A stretch of DNA of 64,000 bases from Rhizobium rhizogenes NBRC 13257 (GCF_000696095.1 NZ_BAYX01000003.1:62001-126000), one strand, 5' to 3'. Numbered from the stretch's first letter, positions 19,366 to 30,363 are shown. Made by a program: numbers and translations. The notes: generated by a model from the letters alone, not told the origin.

Positions 19366-20027
19366 TGTTTCCAAGCTATGACGAAATCGTCTCGTGGATG
19401 CCCGAGCTTCTCGGCGGTCTTTCCATCAGCCTTCAGGTCACCGTGCTCAGCCTGTTGCTTGGCATTCCCTTCGGGCTTTTGCTGGCGTTGGGCGTGCTGG
19501 CGCGCAGCAAGGCGCTGCGAGCCGTTTCGCTCATTTTTGTGGAAGTGGGACGCGGCGCGCCGGCACTGGTGCTGCTGCAATTCATCTATTTCGGGTTGCC
19601 GAGCGTCGGGCTGACGATCGAGTCCTTTGCGGCGGCGGTGATCGCGCTTGCCTGGAACACCGGCGCCTATACCAGCGAGATCATCCGGGCGAGCCTGCAA
19701 TCGATCGCGCACGGCCAGCGCGAGGCCGCCGAGGCGCTCGGCCTCAATCGGACCGACGAGTTGCGCTTCGTCCTGCTTCCGCAGGGCCTGCGCGTGGCGT
19801 TGCCGGCGCTTCTCGGCTTCTCGATCCTCATTTTCCAGGGCACGTCGCTGTGTTTCACGATTGCCCTGCCGGAACTCGTGAGCCGTGCTTACGAGATCGG
19901 TTCCACCACCTTCCGCTATTTCCCGGCCCTGCTTTGCGCCGGTGCGCTCTATGCCTGCATTTCGATACCCGCCGCCCTCCTCGTCAGCCACGTCGAGAAG
20001 CGCGCAAGTCTCTATGCTCAACATTAA
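19365..20027 (+). CDS. amino-acid ABC transporter permease (second)
   Basis: This 220-residue HisQ/GlnP-type permease starts MFPSYDEIVSWMPELLGG at the overlapping TGATG. It has the typical first helix (GLSISLQVTVLSLLLGIPFGLLLAL), a VEVGRGAPALVLLQFIYFGL segment (usually R-G-T-P) and the EAA loop REAAEALGLNRTDELRFVLLPQ. It pairs with 18721-19365 to form the membrane channel. Confidence 0.93.
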   Translation: MFPSYDEIVSWMPELLGGLSISLQVTVLSLLLGIPFGLLLALGVLARSKALRAVSLIFVEVGRGAPALVLLQFIYFGLPSVGLTIESFAAAVIALAWNTGAYTSEIIRASLQSIAHGQREAAEALGLNRTDELRFVLLPQGLRVALPALLGFSILIFQGTSLCFTIALPELVSRAYEIGSTTFRYFPALLCAGALYACISIPAALLVSHVEKRASLYAQH

Positions 20028-20051
20028 CCTTCCACAGAAAGGAATTCCGAC

Positions 20052-20891
20052 ATGCCCGCATTCAAGTCCAAGGCTTACCTCCTTCTGTCCGGCATTGCCG
20101 GCATGCTCCTGTCGGCCCAGATTACGCATGCCGCGGACTGCACGCCGCAGCACAAGTTCACCACCATCGAGCCCGGCACGCTGACGGTTGCCGTCACGAC
20201 CTATGCGCCGCACTCCTATCTGGACGACAGCGGCGGCATGAAGGGGATAGACGGCGATATCGCCGCCGAATTCGCCAAGCGCGAATGCCTGAAGGTCAAG
20301 GCGGTTGCCGTCGATCCCGCCGCGGCGATCCAGTATGTTCTTTCCGGCCAGGCTGATATCACCACCGGCGACTGGTATCGCACCGCCGAGCGGGCCAAGG
20401 TCATGAGCCTTTCCGCGCCGCTCTACACGGACCAGATGGCGATCTATTCGAAGCAGGACTTCAAGAAGGTATCCGATCTCGAAGGCAAAAAGGTCGGCAC
20501 CGTCCAGGGTTATCTCTGGGTTTCCGATCTGAAGACGCTGCTCGGCGCGTCGCTAAAGCTCTATCCGAACTCCGTCAACATGCAGCAGGATCTGTTTGCC
20601 GGCCGTATCGATGTTGCCGTCGACGGCTATTCGACAGGGGTTGTCGCCGCACAGAAAGGTGCGCTGAAGGATGTCAAGGTTGCCGTCGCAACCGCGGATC
20701 CGCGCGTGAAGGCGACCAAGGAGGCCGCACAGGCTGGCTTCCCCTATTCGTTGAAGGCGAAGGAATTCGGTGAAGCGCTCGATAGCAATATCGAGGCGAT
20801 GCACAAGGACGGAACGATCGTCAAGATCCTGAAGTCTTATGGCCTTGACGGCACGGCGGGCGAAACCGGCGCTCCGCGCCTGGTGCAGTAA
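20052..20891 (+). CDS. amino-acid ABC transporter solute-binding protein, family 3
   Basis: This 279-residue periplasmic protein has a Sec signal to about residue 29 (ending THA-AD). The mature start PGTLTVAVTTYAPHSYLDDSGGMKGIDGDIAAEFAKR is the family 3 (SBP_bac_3) pattern. DITTGDWYRTAERAKVMSLSAPLY matches the usual ligand-contact loop. A pair of cysteines (ADC and REC) might form a disulphide. AAGGAATTCCGAC precedes the start. The ligand is probably an amino acid or a betaine-like compound, judged from the neighbours. Confidence 0.92.
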   Translation: MPAFKSKAYLLLSGIAGMLLSAQITHAADCTPQHKFTTIEPGTLTVAVTTYAPHSYLDDSGGMKGIDGDIAAEFAKRECLKVKAVAVDPAAAIQYVLSGQADITTGDWYRTAERAKVMSLSAPLYTDQMAIYSKQDFKKVSDLEGKKVGTVQGYLWVSDLKTLLGASLKLYPNSVNMQQDLFAGRIDVAVDGYSTGVVAAQKGALKDVKVAVATADPRVKATKEAAQAGFPYSLKAKEFGEALDSNIEAMHKDGTIVKILKSYGLDGTAGETGAPRLVQ

Positions 20892-20902
20892 GGCCATGGT
20901 GC

Positions 20903-20926
20903 GCGGGGGAGGCGATCTTCCCCCGC
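20903..20926 (+). terminator. GC-rich hairpin after a binding-protein gene
   Basis: GCGGGGGA (20903-20910) pairs perfectly with TCCCCCGC (20919-20926) across an 8-base loop. It follows the binding-protein stop by 11 bases and precedes the racemase-like gene, and no T run follows. Such hairpins often stabilise binding-protein mRNA or reduce read-through, which fits the need for excess binding protein. Confidence 0.5.
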
Positions 20927-20959
20927 TTGCCCGCGAACAGATATAGGGAGACATCGGCG

Positions 20960-21694
20960 ATGACGGTCTACACGGTCACGCGCAAGACGCAGTCATGGTA
21001 CGGGGAACAGATCGGCATCCTGATCCTCGATGCGGCCTATCCTTGTGTTCCCGGCAATGTCGGGAATGCTTCCACCTACACCTATCCCGTCCGGTTTCAG
21101 GAAGTGCGCGGCGCGTCGATCGACAGGCTTCTGAACCAGCGCGATCCCGCCCTGAAGGAGGCTTTCGTCGAAGCAGCACTGGAATTGCAGAGCCGGGGCG
21201 TTAAGGCCATTACCGGTGCCTGCGGCTTCATGGCCTATTTTCAGGAGGAAGTGGCAGCCGCGCTCGATATCCCGGTCTTCTTGTCCAGCCTGATGCAGGT
21301 TCCCTTCATGCACGCACTTTGCGGCGGCAGCGTTGGTATCATCACGGCCAATGCCTCGCGGCTCACGCCGCGGCATTTCAAGGCTTGCAACATCCCGGAC
21401 AGCATTCCCCTGGCGATCGCGGGCATGGAGGACCAGACGGAGTTTCGTCAAGCAATCCTTGAAGAAAAGGGAACGCTGGATTCAGCGGAGATCGAACGCG
21501 AGGTGACGCAGGTCGCCCGCCGTCTGGTGGAAGAACATCCCGACGTGCGTTCCATCCTGCTGGAGTGCAGCGATCTGCCGCCCTATGCCCATGCGGTGCA
21601 AGCAGCCACGGGACGCCCTATCTTCGACTTCATCACGATGATCAACTACGTCCGGCAGAGCATTGCCCACCGGCCTTACGTCGGGAGCATGTGA
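20960..21694 (+). CDS. Asp/Glu/hydantoin racemase superfamily protein
   Basis: This 244-residue protein has the two cysteines expected in cofactor-independent racemases: ITGACGFMAYFQ (about residue 80) and LLECSDLPPYAHAV (about residue 210). In the family (aspartate and glutamate racemases, hydantoin racemase, maleate isomerase) these act as the two catalytic acid/base residues. ATG 20960 follows AGGGAG at 9 bases. It lies between an amino-acid importer and an aldo/keto reductase, so it may invert a stereocentre of the imported compound. The actual reaction is not known. Confidence 0.82.
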   Translation: MTVYTVTRKTQSWYGEQIGILILDAAYPCVPGNVGNASTYTYPVRFQEVRGASIDRLLNQRDPALKEAFVEAALELQSRGVKAITGACGFMAYFQEEVAAALDIPVFLSSLMQVPFMHALCGGSVGIITANASRLTPRHFKACNIPDSIPLAIAGMEDQTEFRQAILEEKGTLDSAEIEREVTQVARRLVEEHPDVRSILLECSDLPPYAHAVQAATGRPIFDFITMINYVRQSIAHRPYVGSM

Positions 21695-21723
21695 CGCCAG
21701 CGGTTTCGACCAGGAGGTCAACC

Positions 21724-22869
21724 ATGTCTGTCGATGAATATTACCTGCTCGGGCGCTCGGGGCTGCGCGTCAGCCGTCTGGCGCTCGGCACGATGACCTT
21801 TGGCAATGGTGGCATTCGCGGTATCGGCGGAAACTGGGGGGCGGACGAGGCGACCGCACGGGCGATCTTCAACCGCTACATCGCCGCCGGCGGCAATTTC
21901 ATCGACACTGCCAATTCCTATGCCGGGGGGTTGAGTGAAAAACTTGTCGGCGCCTTCGTCGCCGAAATGGGTTTGCGCGATGACGTCGTCATCACCACGA
22001 AATTCTCCAACAATGTTTCGCCCGGTAATCCCAATGCCGGCGGCAACGGTCGCAAGGCGATGCTGCAGGCGGTCGATGCCTCGCTCAAGCGCCTGAAGAC
22101 CGATTATATCGACCTCTATCTGCTGCATACGTGGGATCGCATGACGCCGGCCGAGGAAGTCATGCGAACGTTCGACGATCTCGTGCGTGCCGGCAAGATC
22201 CGTTATGCCGGGTTCTCCGACGTGCCCGGCTGGTATGCCGCGCGCGCTCAGACATGGGCCGAGGCGCATGCGCTCACCCAGCCCATCTGCCTGCAATTGC
22301 CTTATTCACTGGTCGAGCGGAGCATCGAGCACGAGTTCATGCCGCTCGCCGAGGCGCTTGGTCTCGGCATCACCGCATGGAGCCCGCTTGCCATGGGGCT
22401 TCTATCCGGAAAATACCGTCCCGGTTCGACAGAGCAGGGGCGGCTTTCGCAAGATGCATCCGGCGGCGGCCTTGGATTGTTCACCGAACGCAACACGGGC
22501 ATCCTCACCGTGCTGGAAAGGATTGCCGGCGAACTGGGGCGCAGCATGGCGCAGGTGGCGCTGAACTGGTGCGTCAATCGCCCGGGTGTCGCAGCCGCGA
22601 TTATCGGCGCGAGCCGGCTCTCCCAACTCGACGACAATCTCGCTGCGCTGGATTTTACAATTCCGCCCGAGTTCCGGTCCGAGCTCGATAGCGCCACCGC
22701 CATCGAGGCACCCTATCCCTATGCGCTCTTTGCGGACGACTATCAGGCCGCGATTTTGAATGCAGGCGCTTATGTTGGCGATAAGCCGCCGAGCTACAGA
22801 CGGGAAATCCTGCTGCCCAAGATCACGGACTATACATTCGGCCAGCCGAAGGCCAAGGATCCGGATTGA
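21724..22869 (+). CDS. aldo/keto reductase
   Basis: This 381-residue NAD(P)H-dependent TIM-barrel oxidoreductase has the catalytic tetrad visible: Asp and Tyr in NFIDTANSYAGGLSE, Lys in VVITTKFSN and His in DLYLLHTWDRM. The C-terminal NADP-binding segment IIGASRLSQLDDNLAAL is present. The length is nearer to the longer Kvbeta/YghZ-like group (about 330-380). An AGGAGG lies 7 bases before ATG 21724. It is the last gene of the importer operon and is convergent with a LysR gene. Confidence 0.93.
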   Translation: MSVDEYYLLGRSGLRVSRLALGTMTFGNGGIRGIGGNWGADEATARAIFNRYIAAGGNFIDTANSYAGGLSEKLVGAFVAEMGLRDDVVITTKFSNNVSPGNPNAGGNGRKAMLQAVDASLKRLKTDYIDLYLLHTWDRMTPAEEVMRTFDDLVRAGKIRYAGFSDVPGWYAARAQTWAEAHALTQPICLQLPYSLVERSIEHEFMPLAEALGLGITAWSPLAMGLLSGKYRPGSTEQGRLSQDASGGGLGLFTERNTGILTVLERIAGELGRSMAQVALNWCVNRPGVAAAIIGASRLSQLDDNLAALDFTIPPEFRSELDSATAIEAPYPYALFADDYQAAILNAGAYVGDKPPSYRREILLPKITDYTFGQPKAKDPD

Positions 22870-22909
22870 ATGCCCAACCCTCGACCAATCAGCTCTTCGC
22901 GCCCAACGG

Positions 22910-23854
22910 TCAGGCAGCGGGGATATCGGTCGTTTCGAAGATGGGCGCGTCGGCATCCTGTTCGAGCAGCCAATCCCGAAAGAGCATGGCGCCGTGTTTT
23001 GCCGGGCGCTGCGCTGGCATCACGAGGTATATGGACTGGCCGGAGCGATGGACTGCGTCCAGCGGATAGACCAACCGGCCGGCTTGGACATGATCATGGA
23101 CAAGGTGTTTCCAGCCAAGCGCAATACCTTGCCCGAGAACGGCGGCCTCGATAGAGCTGAGCGCGTCCGTGAAAACGAAATCCTGGGCGAGGCGGGCGAC
23201 GGGGACGGAATGGTGGAGCAGCCAGTCACGCCAGCCGAGCCGAACGCGATGCCGTTCCTCGAAATGCAGAAGCCGGTGATTCAGCAAATCGGCGGGCACA
23301 TTGATCGGCCCGTGCTCCCTGAGATAGTCGGCGTTGCAAACCGGGATGACTTCTTCCGTCACGAAATGCCACGCATGGATCCCCGGCCATTTGCCGGCGC
23401 CGAGGCGCGCTGAAATATCGATGTCTTCTTCGTTCAAATCCTGGTCGTCGCGGCTGCTTTCCTCGATACGCAGCGCGATATCGGGATGCTTCACCTTGAA
23501 ATCCTTGAGGCGCGGCAGAAGCCAAAGCTGCACGAAGGAGGTCGAGAATGATACTCGGACCGTGTCGTTCGAATGTTTTGTGCGCAGGGATGTCAGGACC
23601 ATGTGCAGGTGATCGAAGGCTTGCTGCGTTTCCCTGTAGAGTCTTTGCCCCTCGGCGGTCAGCTCCAGCCGCGTGTGTTCGCGGCGAAACAGTTTTAGCC
23701 CCGTCGCCTCTTCCAGCAGCTTGATCGTCTTGCTGACGGCCGGTTGGCTGACGTTCAGTTCCTCGGCAGCGGCGGTGAAACTTCGCCGCCGCGCTGCCGC
23801 CTCGAAGACGAAGAGATAATTTGCCGAGGGTACCAAGGATCGCAGTCTATGCAT
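22910..23854 (-). CDS. LysR family transcriptional regulator (GcvA-like)
   Basis: This 314-residue regulator has a winged helix in the first 65 residues (LFVFEAAARRRSFTAAAEELNVSQPAVSKTIKLLEEATG) and an effector domain after about residue 90 (VRVSFSTSFVQLWLLPRLKDF). Its start codon lies inside a perfect inverted repeat, GCATAA-N7-TTATGC, consistent with autoregulation. It is divergent from the dimethylglycine-dehydrogenase-like gene and convergent with the transporter operon. A matching box before that operon suggests it controls both. Confidence 0.92.
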   Translation of the reverse strand: MHRLRSLVPSANYLFVFEAAARRRSFTAAAEELNVSQPAVSKTIKLLEEATGLKLFRREHTRLELTAEGQRLYRETQQAFDHLHMVLTSLRTKHSNDTVRVSFSTSFVQLWLLPRLKDFKVKHPDIALRIEESSRDDQDLNEEDIDISARLGAGKWPGIHAWHFVTEEVIPVCNADYLREHGPINVPADLLNHRLLHFEERHRVRLGWRDWLLHHSVPVARLAQDFVFTDALSSIEAAVLGQGIALGWKHLVHDHVQAGRLVYPLDAVHRSGQSIYLVMPAQRPAKHGAMLFRDWLLEQDADAPIFETTDIPAA

Positions 23855-23888
23855 AAATTGAAGTTATGCCCCTCTGCATTTTTTTGCA
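23851..23888 (+). promoter_or_regulatory. LysR-type box, copy B
   Basis: GCATAA (23851-23856) and TTATGC (23864-23869) form a perfect inverted repeat around ATTGAAG, overlapping the start codon of the LysR gene. TTTTTTTGCA follows at 23879-23888. The arrangement matches the copy at 17691-17727. It sits 58 bases before the divergent dehydrogenase gene at 23947, so a single site could serve both directions. Confidence 0.55.
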
Positions 23889-23946
23889 ACGTCACAAGTG
23901 TGTTCGTGGTTAGTAGTCTCGCCCGAAATCAAATCGGGAACTCTCA

Positions 23947-26388
23947 ATGCAAACTCATGCTCGCGCCGTCGTCATCGGTGGTGGTTGTGTCGGGGCCGCC
24001 ATCCTTTACGGTCTTGCCAAACGTGGCTGGACGGATGTCGCCCTTCTGGAACGCACGCAGCTGACTGCTGGCTCCACCTGGCATGCCGCCGGCCTCATCC
24101 CCTCCTATGCGCGCAGTATCAATATCGGCCGCATGATCGCCAAGACGATCGAAATATATGAGGGGCTGGAAGCGGAGACCGGCCAGCATGTCGGCTGGCA
24201 CAAATGCGGGCAGCTGCGCATCGCCAACACGCGTGACCGCCTGGACGAATACAAGAGCTATATGAGCGTTGCCGCCGTTCAGGGCATTCGCGCTGAACTC
24301 GTGACGCCACAGGAAGCCCGTCAACTCTGGCCGCTTCTGGAAAATAATCACGACATGCTGGCGGCACTCTATCATCCCGATGACGGCCACATAGCACCGG
24401 CCGACGTCACGCAGGCAATGGCAAAGGGCGCTCGTGATCGCGGTGCCAAGATCTACCTCAATACCGAGGTGCGCGGCTTCGAGCGCATGCCGGGCGGCGA
24501 GTGGAAAATCCTCACCAACAACGGCGAGATCATTTGCGAACACGTCATCTCGGCGACCGGCAATTATGCCCGCCAGACGGGCGCCATGCTCGGCCTTGAA
24601 ATTCCGGCAATTCCGATCGTCCATCAATACTGGATCACCGATGCGGTGCCGGAAGTGATCGAGCGCAAGCGGCAGGGACTGCCGGAAATGCCGATCCTGC
24701 GCGACGAGGCTTTCGAAGGCTATCTGCGCGAGGAGGGTGATGGCCTGATGTTCGGCCCCTATGAAAAGACCGAGCATCTGAAGCTCTTCGCGGAGAACGG
24801 CGTTCCGGAATGGTTCGGGGCCGACCTCCTGGAAGAGGATTTCGATTCCGTGTCCTGGAACTGGGAGCGCGCCATGGAGCTCATTCCGGCGCTCGGCCGG
24901 GTGGGCATTAAGGCGAACGTGCGCGGCCCGTTCCAGATGACGGCTGACGAGTTGCCGCTGGTGGGACCGGCCTGGGGGCTGGAGAATGTCTGGATCGCGG
25001 AAGGCGTGCCCGGCGGTATCCTCTGGGGTGGCGCCATCGGCTATTACCTGTCGGAACGCATCGTCGAAGGCGCCAACAGCCTCGACACCTCCGAACTCGA
25101 CCCACGCCGCTTCGGTGACTATGCCAATAAGGAGTGGACGCGGCACAAAGTGCGCGAAAGCTGGGGCACCCATGCCGAACAGCATTATCCGGGCCAGGAC
25201 ATGCCAGCAGCCCGACCGCAGAAAACGGCGCCCTCCTACGACATCCTGACGAAGCGTGGTGCCGTCTGGGGGGTGCTGAACGGCTGGGAAATGCCGAACT
25301 GGTTCGCACCAGAGGGTGTCGAGGCCAGGGATCAGAACAGCTGGCGCTGGACGGAGAAGGGCAAGTATGTCGGCGAGGAGGTTCATGCGGTGCGCAACAC
25401 CGTCGGTCTCGTCGAAATGACGCCGATGACGAAATTCGAGATCTCCGGTCCGGGCGCCGAGGCCTGGCTCGACGGCATCCTCGCCAACCGCCTGCCGAAA
25501 GTCGGACGCGTCAATCTCAGCCATCATCTGACCAGGAACGGCGGTGTCCAGGCGGAGTACATCGTTTCCCGTCTTGAGGACGGTACGTTCTATTTGATTT
25601 CGACCCCCCGCGCCGAGCGCTGGAATTTCGACGACCTGTCGAAGCTCTTGCCGAAGGACGGGACAGTGCAGTTGCGAAACGCAACGAATGAACGCGGTTG
25701 CTTCACCATCGTCGGACCCAAGGCGCGCGAGGTGCTGCAGGGTCTCACGGAAATGGATCTTTCCAACGAGGCCTTTCCGTGGTTCGGGGTCAAATCGGGT
25801 ACGGTCGGTCTTGCCACCGACGTCCGGCTGCTGCGGGTGAACTATGAAGGAGAACTCGGATGGGAGCTCTATCATCCGCTTTGCTACCAGCGTCATCTCC
25901 TCGAAGCCTTGCTGGCGGCCGGCGCACCACACGGCCTACGCTTGATCGGTCTGCAGGCGCTGGAATCGCTCAGGCTGGAAAAATCCTATCGCGCCATGTA
26001 TCGCGATATGAATCCGGAACTGACGGCATGGGAAAGCGGCCTTGACCGCTTCATTCGCCTGGACAAGGGGGAGTTCATCGGCAGAGAGGCCCTGTTGCGA
26101 CAGAAAGAACAGGGCGTCGAACAACGGTCGGTCACCATCAGCATCGACACGGATGGAGCAAGCTCGCTCATCCATGAAGGCGTCTATCGCAACGGCAAGC
26201 TGGTCGGCTGCATCACCTCCGGTGGCTATGCCTACACGCTTGGCTGTGATGTCGCTTTTGCGCTGCTGCCGGTCGAACTGGGCGCTCCCGGCACCGAGCT
26301 CGAAGTGCCGATCCTCGGAGAGATGCGCAAGGCGCGCGTAATCCCTGAATCACCCTATGATCCCGACACTCTGCGCGGCCGCATGTGA
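23947..26388 (+). CDS. dimethylglycine/sarcosine dehydrogenase family FAD protein with GcvT domains
   Basis: This 813-residue protein has the order DAO-type FAD domain (about 5-370), FAO_M linker (about 370-430), GcvT aminomethyltransferase fold (about 430-700) and GcvT C-terminal barrel. The FAD motif is VVIGGGCVGAAILYGLAKRG. TWHAAGL at residues 45-51 contains the His that carries covalent FAD in mammalian dimethylglycine and sarcosine dehydrogenases. The C-terminal part binds tetrahydrofolate in relatives and captures the released methyl group. The likely role is oxidative demethylation of an N-methylated amino acid, consistent with the amino-acid importer regulated nearby. The exact substrate is open. 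Confidence 0.93.
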   Translation: MQTHARAVVIGGGCVGAAILYGLAKRGWTDVALLERTQLTAGSTWHAAGLIPSYARSINIGRMIAKTIEIYEGLEAETGQHVGWHKCGQLRIANTRDRLDEYKSYMSVAAVQGIRAELVTPQEARQLWPLLENNHDMLAALYHPDDGHIAPADVTQAMAKGARDRGAKIYLNTEVRGFERMPGGEWKILTNNGEIICEHVISATGNYARQTGAMLGLEIPAIPIVHQYWITDAVPEVIERKRQGLPEMPILRDEAFEGYLREEGDGLMFGPYEKTEHLKLFAENGVPEWFGADLLEEDFDSVSWNWERAMELIPALGRVGIKANVRGPFQMTADELPLVGPAWGLENVWIAEGVPGGILWGGAIGYYLSERIVEGANSLDTSELDPRRFGDYANKEWTRHKVRESWGTHAEQHYPGQDMPAARPQKTAPSYDILTKRGAVWGVLNGWEMPNWFAPEGVEARDQNSWRWTEKGKYVGEEVHAVRNTVGLVEMTPMTKFEISGPGAEAWLDGILANRLPKVGRVNLSHHLTRNGGVQAEYIVSRLEDGTFYLISTPRAERWNFDDLSKLLPKDGTVQLRNATNERGCFTIVGPKAREVLQGLTEMDLSNEAFPWFGVKSGTVGLATDVRLLRVNYEGELGWELYHPLCYQRHLLEALLAAGAPHGLRLIGLQALESLRLEKSYRAMYRDMNPELTAWESGLDRFIRLDKGEFIGREALLRQKEQGVEQRSVTISIDTDGASSLIHEGVYRNGKLVGCITSGGYAYTLGCDVAFALLPVELGAPGTELEVPILGEMRKARVIPESPYDPDTLRGRM

Positions 26389-26520
26389 GGGTCGGACAGC
26401 GAAAACATGGGAAGGCGTTAAGTTTCATATCCTTTTCCCGTTTCTCCGTTTACAGCGAAGCACCGGCCGTAGGGATAAACTAAAGCGCCGAAATCGAAGG
26501 ATCTCGTGCGGGCACGTTGT

Positions 26521-26613
26521 CTATTGATCCAGCTTCTGGAAAATCTCGGAAAGCAGATTGGAAAGATCGATCGCTTCCTTCTGGCCCAATATGTTCATCA
26601 CGTCTTGGCGATT
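26521..26613 (-). pseudogene. possible C-terminal remnant of a small gene
   Basis: Just beyond rutF the minus strand reads, after a TGA at 26616-26614, a 30-codon stretch with protein-like composition: NRQDVMNILG then QKEAIDLSNLLSEIFQKLDQ and a TAG at 26523-26521. It has the amphipathic pattern of a C-terminal helix such as those ending MarR-type regulators. No intact gene body remains upstream because rutF occupies it. It could be a decayed fragment left by a rearrangement, or chance. Confidence 0.25.
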
Positions 26614-26623
26614 TCATTTGGGT

Positions 26624-27145
26624 CTAGATCGCATGATATCGCCGGTCAAAATAGATGAGAGCCTGTCCGCCGTCGTTCTCGCGGATGGCGACGACGTCGC
26701 AGATCAGGATGTCATGCGTGCCCCCGTCGGAGATGGCTTTCACCCTGCAATCGAGAGAGATCAGCGCGTCGTCGAGCACAGGTGCTCCCGTTTCAAGCGA
26801 GGACCAGCTGGCACCCTCGAAACGCTCGTTCACAGGCGTCTTGCCGCCGAAAAGCCGGCTAAGCTCCTCATGGCTGCGCTCCAATGTATTGACGCAAAGC
26901 ACACGGTTGGCGTTGACGGCCGGATAGGCGGAAGAGCCGCGATTGAGGCAGACCAGCAATGTCGGCGGGCTGTCGGTCACGCTGCACACCGCGGTTGCCG
27001 CAAAGCCCGCAAGCCCTCCCGGGCCATCGGTCGTCACTATGTTGACGGCGGCTCCGAGCCGCGCCATGGCGTCGCGGTATTCCTGCTTCCTCTCGTCAAG
27101 GGAGAGGCTGGCTGGTGCGGCGACCGTCAGGGATGAGGCTTGCAT
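26624..27145 (-). CDS. rutF: flavin reductase of the Rut pyrimidine pathway
   Basis: This 173-residue NADH:FMN reductase supplies reduced FMN to RutA. The flavin reductase-like fold is shown by [43 protein letters not shown] and the closing [14 protein letters not shown]. The length and context match RutF. It is the last gene of a rutABCDF operon, 10 bases after rutD, and is followed by a short possible gene remnant instead of rutG. Confidence 0.93.
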   Translation of the reverse strand: MQASSLTVAAPASLSLDERKQEYRDAMARLGAAVNIVTTDGPGGLAGFAATAVCSVTDSPPTLLVCLNRGSSAYPAVNANRVLCVNTLERSHEELSRLFGGKTPVNERFEGASWSSLETGAPVLDDALISLDCRVKAISDGGTHDILICDVVAIRENDGGQALIYFDRRYHAI

Positions 27146-27155
27146 GTCAGGCTCC

Positions 27156-27944
27156 TTATCGGACTTCCGATCTCGCGCGTAGAAAGCGCAGCACTTTATT
27201 GTTGAATTCCTCGGGCTCGACGACGTTCACCGCATGGGCGCCAAAGTCGGAAAGGGTAAGCTCGGCGGCCGGCAAGCCCTCGGCAAGCCGGACGGAGCGC
27301 GTATAGGGCACGAGCAGATCGTCGCGCGTGCCGACGACCAGCGTCGGAGTGCGGATCTCGGCGAGCCGGTGGTCGATATCGAACGCCCGCAACGCGGCGA
27401 TCCGTTTGAGAACATTCGCCTTGCCCTGGAAATGCGCGACGCCATGGCGCTCATCCGCCGCCATGCGCTCGGCATTTTCCGACATCCAGACCGCCGGATA
27501 GAGAAACAAGGGCTGCGCCTTGACGAAGGCTTCGACGCCGGATCGCTCCAAAAGCTCGATGCGGATATCGAAGCAGCGGCCGGAATGCGGATCGGCCTTG
27601 CTCCATGCGTTGATGAGGATCAGCTTCCCGATAAGCTCGGGACGCCGCAGCGCGATGTCGAGGCCGATGAGGCCGCCGAGCGCGTGGCCCATGAAGTCGA
27701 AACGATCAAGTTGCAGCCGGGCTGCAATCTCCAGTACATCGTCCGCCATGGCCGAGATGCCGCCCGTATCCGGAACATCGCCGCCGGTGCGTCCCGTGCC
27801 GCGATGGTCGTAGGTGACGATCCGGAAATCGGTCGCGAGCGCCTCGATTTGAGGCGCCCAATAGCTTCCTGATCCGCCAAGCCCGGAGGATAGGATGATC
27901 GTCTTCGCGTCGGGGTGATCGAGCCCATGAACCTCGAAATGCAT
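27156..27944 (-). CDS. rutD: alpha/beta hydrolase-fold protein RutD
   Basis: This 262-residue alpha/beta hydrolase-fold protein is assigned to aminoacrylate hydrolysis in the Rut pathway. ATG 27944 ([32 protein letters not shown]) is the natural start. The nucleophile elbow reads [11 protein letters not shown], with Ala where classical hydrolases have Ser; I believe other RutD proteins share this but cannot check it here. A late Asp ([11 protein letters not shown]) and His ([11 protein letters not shown]) occupy the usual remaining triad positions. It starts 5 bases after the rutC stop. Confidence 0.93.
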   Translation of the reverse strand: MHFEVHGLDHPDAKTIILSSGLGGSGSYWAPQIEALATDFRIVTYDHRGTGRTGGDVPDTGGISAMADDVLEIAARLQLDRFDFMGHALGGLIGLDIALRRPELIGKLILINAWSKADPHSGRCFDIRIELLERSGVEAFVKAQPLFLYPAVWMSENAERMAADERHGVAHFQGKANVLKRIAALRAFDIDHRLAEIRTPTLVVGTRDDLLVPYTRSVRLAEGLPAAELTLSDFGAHAVNVVEPEEFNNKVLRFLRARSEVR

Positions 27945-27949
27945 GCCGC

Positions 27950-28339
27950 CTACTTCTTGCCGATATGAGCGACGGTTGCGATCTCGACCAGCGCGTCCGG
28001 CTTGACGAGCCCGCACAGGATGCAGTAGCGCGCCGGCTTGTCGCCGGGGAAGTATTCGGCATAGACGGCGTTGACGGCCTGGTAGTTGGCCCAGTCGGTG
28101 ACGAAGATGTGGTTCATCGTCACGTCTTCCATGGTGCCCCCGGCTGTCTCGATCACCGATTTGATGGTTTCGAGCACATGGCGCGTCTGGGCGCCGGCAT
28201 CGCCGACATGCACGACGTCATTGTTCTTGTCGAAGGGCAGGGTGCCGGAGACATAGACGATGCCATCGGCAAGCGTGCCGGGCGAAAATGGCGCGATCGG
28301 CTTATGGGTTCCTGCGGGCACGATGATGGACTTGGGCAT
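27950..28339 (-). CDS. rutC: aminoacrylate deaminase-type RidA family protein RutC
   Basis: This 129-residue YjgF/YER057c/RidA-family protein forms trimers in the family and acts on 3-aminoacrylate peracid or aminoacrylate in pyrimidine breakdown. Hallmarks are [45 protein letters not shown] and the closing [13 protein letters not shown]. It lies 24 bases after rutB and 5 bases before rutD. Confidence 0.95.
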   Translation of the reverse strand: MPKSIIVPAGTHKPIAPFSPGTLADGIVYVSGTLPFDKNNDVVHVGDAGAQTRHVLETIKSVIETAGGTMEDVTMNHIFVTDWANYQAVNAVYAEYFPGDKPARYCILCGLVKPDALVEIATVAHIGKK

Positions 28340-28363
28340 GAGGGTCTCCTCTTGATGATTGGA

Positions 28364-30192
<1,829 letters not shown>

Positions 30193-30321
30193 ATCTGCTC
30201 TCCTCTTGATGTCGCGAGCGGCCAAGGCCTGGTTCGGAATCTTGAAAGCAGGTTGTGTGCCAAATCGAAAAGTTCAATAAAATCAATGGAGATCGGTTTT
30301 GCGCGTCCTAAATTATTTATC

Positions 30322-30363
30322 GTTTGGTCAAAAATTTACCGTCCGATAAATTTTTGACCAAAC
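30322..30363. promoter_or_regulatory. AT-rich 17-bp perfect inverted repeat, likely rut operator
   Basis: GTTTGGTCAAAAATTTA (30322-30338) and its exact complement (30347-30363) flank the spacer CCGTCCGA. The arms contain TGGTCAA and TTGACCA, the half-sites of the RutR consensus TTGACCA-N2-TGGTCAA known from E. coli, but in the opposite relative order and further apart. It lies about 130 bases upstream of rutA. The most likely role is an operator for a TetR-family RutR-like regulator encoded elsewhere. Confidence 0.55.

Noticed and set aside
23944..25932. Very long open frame (662 codons) antisense to the DMGDH-like gene
   Set aside because: The plus-strand frame encodes a full, motif-rich flavoprotein. 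The antisense frame is a high-GC shadow with no recognisable domain.
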